Made by a program: the position numbers and the translations under genes
Assembly: GCA_964396845.1 (NCBI GenBank)
Contig: CAYNGH010000127.1
Coordinates: 1 to 9,557 of the forward strand
Direction of reading: 5' to 3'
DNA length: 9,557 nucleotides
Source: CAYNGH01 sp964396845
GTDB taxonomy: Bacteria > Vulcanimicrobiota > JAJTBE01 > CAYNGH01
Shown: positions 7,802-9,557 of the stretch, one piece after another
How positions within the stretch are numbered: the stretch's first letter is position 1
Layout: each line of letters opens with the position of its first letter
The notes under the pieces: model-generated
What the model was told of the DNA's origin: nothing
Seen by the model: only the letters and a program-made list of their open reading frames with translations
The model's database searches: none

Positions 7802-7841
7802 AAAAAAACAGGGGTTTTTATAATCTTCTCCCTGTTTTTTT
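7802..7841 (-). terminator. Symmetric intrinsic terminator between the RnfC/PduS-like and glycosyltransferase genes
   Basis: AAAAAAACAGGG (7802-7813) and CCCTGTTTTTTT (7830-7841) form a perfect 12-bp stem with a 16-nt loop. The outer A:T tracts give a U-run on either strand. It lies 25 nt after the stop of the RnfC/PduS-like gene in the direction of transcription and 27 nt before the glycosyltransferase start. It should end the upstream transcript, or act as an attenuator if transcription reads through into the four-gene unit. No convincing promoter was seen between it and the ATG at 7774. Confidence 0.8.
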
Positions 7842-7866
7842 GATTGTCCTTTTATTTGCCGGGAAA

Positions 7867-9199
7867 TTAACTCCTGATGGTCACATGCTCAGTTACGGAA
7901 ACAACAGTCCCCGGGATGCTGGCATGCACCCTGGCCCCTAATTTGCCCGGTGGTATCTCGCCGATGAGATCCCCGGCTTCAACCCTGTCGCCGGCTTTCA
8001 CCACAGCCACCGCGGGAGCTCCGATGTGCTGGGACAGGGGAATCTGAACCTGGGTCGGTATGAAATCAGTTGGAACAAGGGGCGCATCGGCAGTGTATTT
8101 ATCCAGCCCCAGCCGTTGAACCAGACGTTGTGTGGGCACCCGCCGGGTATCGGCAAAGGGCCTGGGTTCGGGGTTGTCGTTGCGGTTCAGGATATTTCGA
8201 ACCCCGGCTTTGCCCATTTCCTGCTTCATCATGCCGTGGATCTTTCCCGGTGACAGGAAAAGGGGACAGGCGAAGTAATCACACAGCTTGCATTCACAGC
8301 AAAGCCATGAAGAAGTTATCAGCTTGCCTTCGCCGATGCCATAGGGAGCGCCACGCATTGCGGATTTGTGAGGTCGCAGGTTGTGGCCGATGATATACCG
8401 GGGGCAGAATTCGGTGCAGTACATGCACTGATCACAGGTGGATCTGGCACGACGGATGGCGGAATTGTCAGTTTCCATCTTCCTCATCACCAGGTAATTG
8501 TCCCGGGGCAACAGGAGAAGTCCGCCNNNNNNNNNNGCCGGTGATCTTGGTGATGGGAGTATCCCAGTTTTCCTCGATACTTCCCATCATAGGGCCACCA
8601 ACCACCAGCACTGCATCGGGATCTGTCAATCCCCCCGCCAGCATTATGGCCTGCCGGTATGTGGTGCCGATGGGAACATTAAAGGTTGACGGGGTTTTCA
8701 CTTCGCCATGGACAGTTAGGGTGCGGTGAGTGACGGGGACTCCCCGGCTTGCCGCTTCGATGTTGATAAAAGTCAGGATATTGTTCACCACTGCTCCCAC
8801 GTGAAGGGGAAGACCGCCTTCAGGGATGACCCGGCCAAGGACATCATATACCATTATGAATTCATCCCCGGCAGGGTAATAGTTACCCAGCAGGTGAATA
8901 TCCAGCCTGGGATAATCCCGGATTGCATCCCGGAGTTTTTCCACCACCTGTTTGTATTTTTTCTTAACAGCCACAATACCCCGTATTGCATTGGCTTCTT
9001 CCACCATCAGGGACATACCCCGCAAGAACTGATGGGTGTAATGGAGCATCAGATTCTGATCCACATAAAGAAGAGGCTCGCATTCCGCCCCGTTGGCCAG
9101 AATGTATTCCACATCACTGCCGTATTTGGCATGGGTGGGAAACCCGGCCCCGCCGGCTCCTGTGACACCTGCGGCCCTGATTTTATCAACCAGACTCAT
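7867..9199 (-). CDS. RnfC/PduS-like flavin and iron-sulfur electron-transfer protein, split by an assembly gap
   Basis: One gene of about 440 residues interrupted only by ten N. It probably moves electrons from NAD(P)H through flavin to two 4Fe-4S clusters, as in PduS (cobalamin reductase) and RnfC. The N-terminal half has GVTGAGGAGFPTHAKY and NGAECEPLLYVDQ, the Complex I 51K-like nucleotide/FMN region, then an SLBB segment (VPIGTTYRQAIMLAGG). After the gap come CDQCMYCTEFCPR and CCECKLCDYFACP, both Cx2Cx2Cx3-4C cluster motifs. A C-terminal RnfC-type barrel-sandwich domain ends the protein (VKAGDRVEAGDLIGEIP, then VHASIPGTVVS). Both gap edges fall on codon boundaries, reading KITG before and GGLLLLPRDN after, so the frame break is an artefact of gap length. 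ATG 9199 is preceded by AGGAG at 8 nt; a TTG at 9202 is less likely. No pdu, rnf or microcompartment genes are visible in the window, so the redox partner is unknown. Confidence 0.88.
8527..8536. other. Assembly gap of ten N
   Basis: Ten undetermined bases lie inside the RnfC/PduS-like gene. Both flanks end in GCC on the plus strand, and the reading frames on each side are each complete to the gap edge. A real gap of 0 nt, or a 3-nt overlap of the contig ends, would restore one frame. Ten is therefore probably a placeholder length. Confidence 0.95.
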
Positions 9200-9207
9200 C
9201 AACTGTT

Positions 9208-9212
9208 CTCCT
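9208..9212 (-). promoter_or_regulatory. Ribosome binding site of the RnfC/PduS-like gene
   Basis: AGGAG on the minus strand, 8 nt before ATG 9199 and 5 nt before the in-frame TTG 9202. It supports ATG 9199 as the start. Confidence 0.75.
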
Positions 9213-9253
9213 GACTGTAATAATAAAATTATCTGCCTGTTTTCAGTCCCGGT

Positions 9254-9275
9254 TATGTCAATCTGAATATGTCAA
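9254..9275 (-). repeat. Pair of 8-bp direct repeats upstream of the RnfC/PduS-like gene
   Basis: TATGTCAA occurs at 9254-9261 and again at 9268-9275 (TTGACATA on the minus strand), 14 bp apart from start to start. ATGTC at 9269-9273 is also answered by an inverted GACAT at 9284-9288. Placed 55-75 nt upstream of the ATG, the repeats could be an operator or part of a promoter. The elements are short, so chance is possible. Confidence 0.4.
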
Positions 9276-9373
9276 AATATGCAGACATCTTGTTTTTACC
9301 CTGATAAAAATATTTGTTCTTTCCCCTTACAATCCTGCCCTTTGGAGGGAAGTTTAAAACAGGTTCGAATGCG

Positions 9374-9557
9374 TCACTGGGTTATGAGGGATCCGAGATT
9401 CAGCCACCGCCGGGCAGAGTTCCATGTGAGTTCGCCGGATAAAAGCATGCTCCCGGCAACCCAGGCCATCTTGAAAATGTTTGCTGTCTGGGCCAGAAAC
9501 ACCAGAAAGCCGGGATTCTTCCTGAGAAATTTATTCTTGTAAAGCTTCCAGAGAAAA
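9374..9557 (-). CDS. C-terminal fragment of an unrecognised protein, cut by the right window edge
   Basis: On the minus strand one frame is open from the window edge to a TGA at 9374-9376, giving 60 residues. It begins FLWKLYKNKFLRKNPGF, continues LVFLAQTANIFKMAWVAGSMLL and ends with RRWLNLGSLITQ. A basic, aromatic stretch followed by a moderately hydrophobic helix and a basic tail is common at the C-terminus of family-2 glycosyltransferases and of some membrane-associated enzymes, but I do not recognise the family. No start codon is needed because the gene enters from outside. It has the same orientation as the RnfC/PduS-like gene, 174 nt upstream. The other minus-strand frames contain stops here, or read as a low-complexity Gly/Pro/Phe string, and the plus-strand frame over the same bases resembles no protein. 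Confidence 0.6.
   Translation of the reverse strand, partial: FLWKLYKNKFLRKNPGFLVFLAQTANIFKMAWVAGSMLLSGELTWNSARRWLNLGSLITQ

Larger units (their letters stand above)
9200..9373 (-). other. AT-rich intergenic region upstream of the RnfC/PduS-like gene
   Basis: This 174-nt stretch lies between the stop of the partial gene at the right edge and the ATG at 9199. It is more AT-rich than its surroundings. It holds the ribosome site, a GATAAT that could serve as a -10 element (minus strand), and two copies of TTGACATA further upstream. The nearer TTGACA stands 22 nt from GATAAT, too far for a standard sigma-70 promoter, so no promoter is called. No T-tailed hairpin ends the upstream gene here. Confidence 0.5.

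Noticed and set aside
7794..7822. TACAAT (minus strand, 7799-7794) as a -10 box for the glycosyltransferase gene
   Set aside because: No -35 match at the right distance, and the predicted start would fall inside the ribosome binding site.
8468..8526. Apparent frameshift or premature end of the RnfC/PduS-like gene
   Set aside because: It arises only because ten N are not a multiple of three; the frames on both sides join cleanly when the gap length is corrected.
8726..9214. Plus-strand open frame of 162 codons opposite the RnfC/PduS-like gene
   Set aside because: It is the mirror of a well-supported conserved domain, and its His/Pro/Phe-rich product looks like an antisense artefact.
9340..9356. 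CCCT/AGGG hairpin downstream of the partial right-edge gene
   Set aside because: The stem is only four base pairs with no U-tract, so it is not credible as a terminator.
9279..9542. Plus-strand open frame of 87 codons near the right edge
   Set aside because: There is no ribosome site or family likeness; the minus-strand frame over the same bases reads as a more protein-like C-terminus.

Overview
The window is a bacterial chromosomal segment of roughly balanced base composition with tightly packed genes. A run of ten N at 8527-8536 shows that it comes from a draft or metagenomic scaffold. There are no rRNA, tRNA, CRISPR or insertion-sequence signals. I cannot name the taxon. A two-cluster RnfC/PduS-type flavin/iron-sulfur protein and a Na+-type solute symporter suggest a bacterium with an anaerobic or fermentative life, but this is inference.

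Layout. On the plus strand, positions 1-1170 carry the 3' part of an ATP-grasp ligase-like gene. A strong intrinsic terminator (about 1180-1204) follows it. Next is a solitary N6-adenine DNA methyltransferase with a built-in type I S-subunit-like target-recognition domain (about 1229-2857). It converges, with only 2 nt between the stop codons, on a block of minus-strand genes.

Read in the direction of transcription, the minus-strand block contains: the 3' end of an unrecognised gene entering from the right edge (9557-9374); an RnfC/PduS-like electron-transfer protein (9199-7867), one gene cut in two only by the assembly gap; a symmetric terminator hairpin (7841-7802); and then a four-gene probable operon. 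The operon encodes a GT-A glycosyltransferase resembling mannosyl-/glucosylglycerate synthases (7774-6527), a DUF4147/MOFRL glycerate 2-kinase (6477-5176), a sodium:solute symporter (5161-3497) and a YihX-like HAD sugar-phosphate phosphatase (3468-2860).

How the genes may work together. The most interesting reading is that the four-gene operon handles a glycerate-containing metabolite. The glycosyltransferase could attach a sugar to glycerate (or 3-phosphoglycerate) to make a compatible solute. The glycerate kinase would return free glycerate to glycolysis, the symporter would import glycerate or the solute, and the HAD enzyme would remove a phosphate from a sugar phosphate or a phosphorylated intermediate. 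Each family call rests on visible motifs; the joint pathway is a hypothesis. The second item worth attention is the nuclease-less methyltransferase-specificity fusion with no restriction enzyme beside it.
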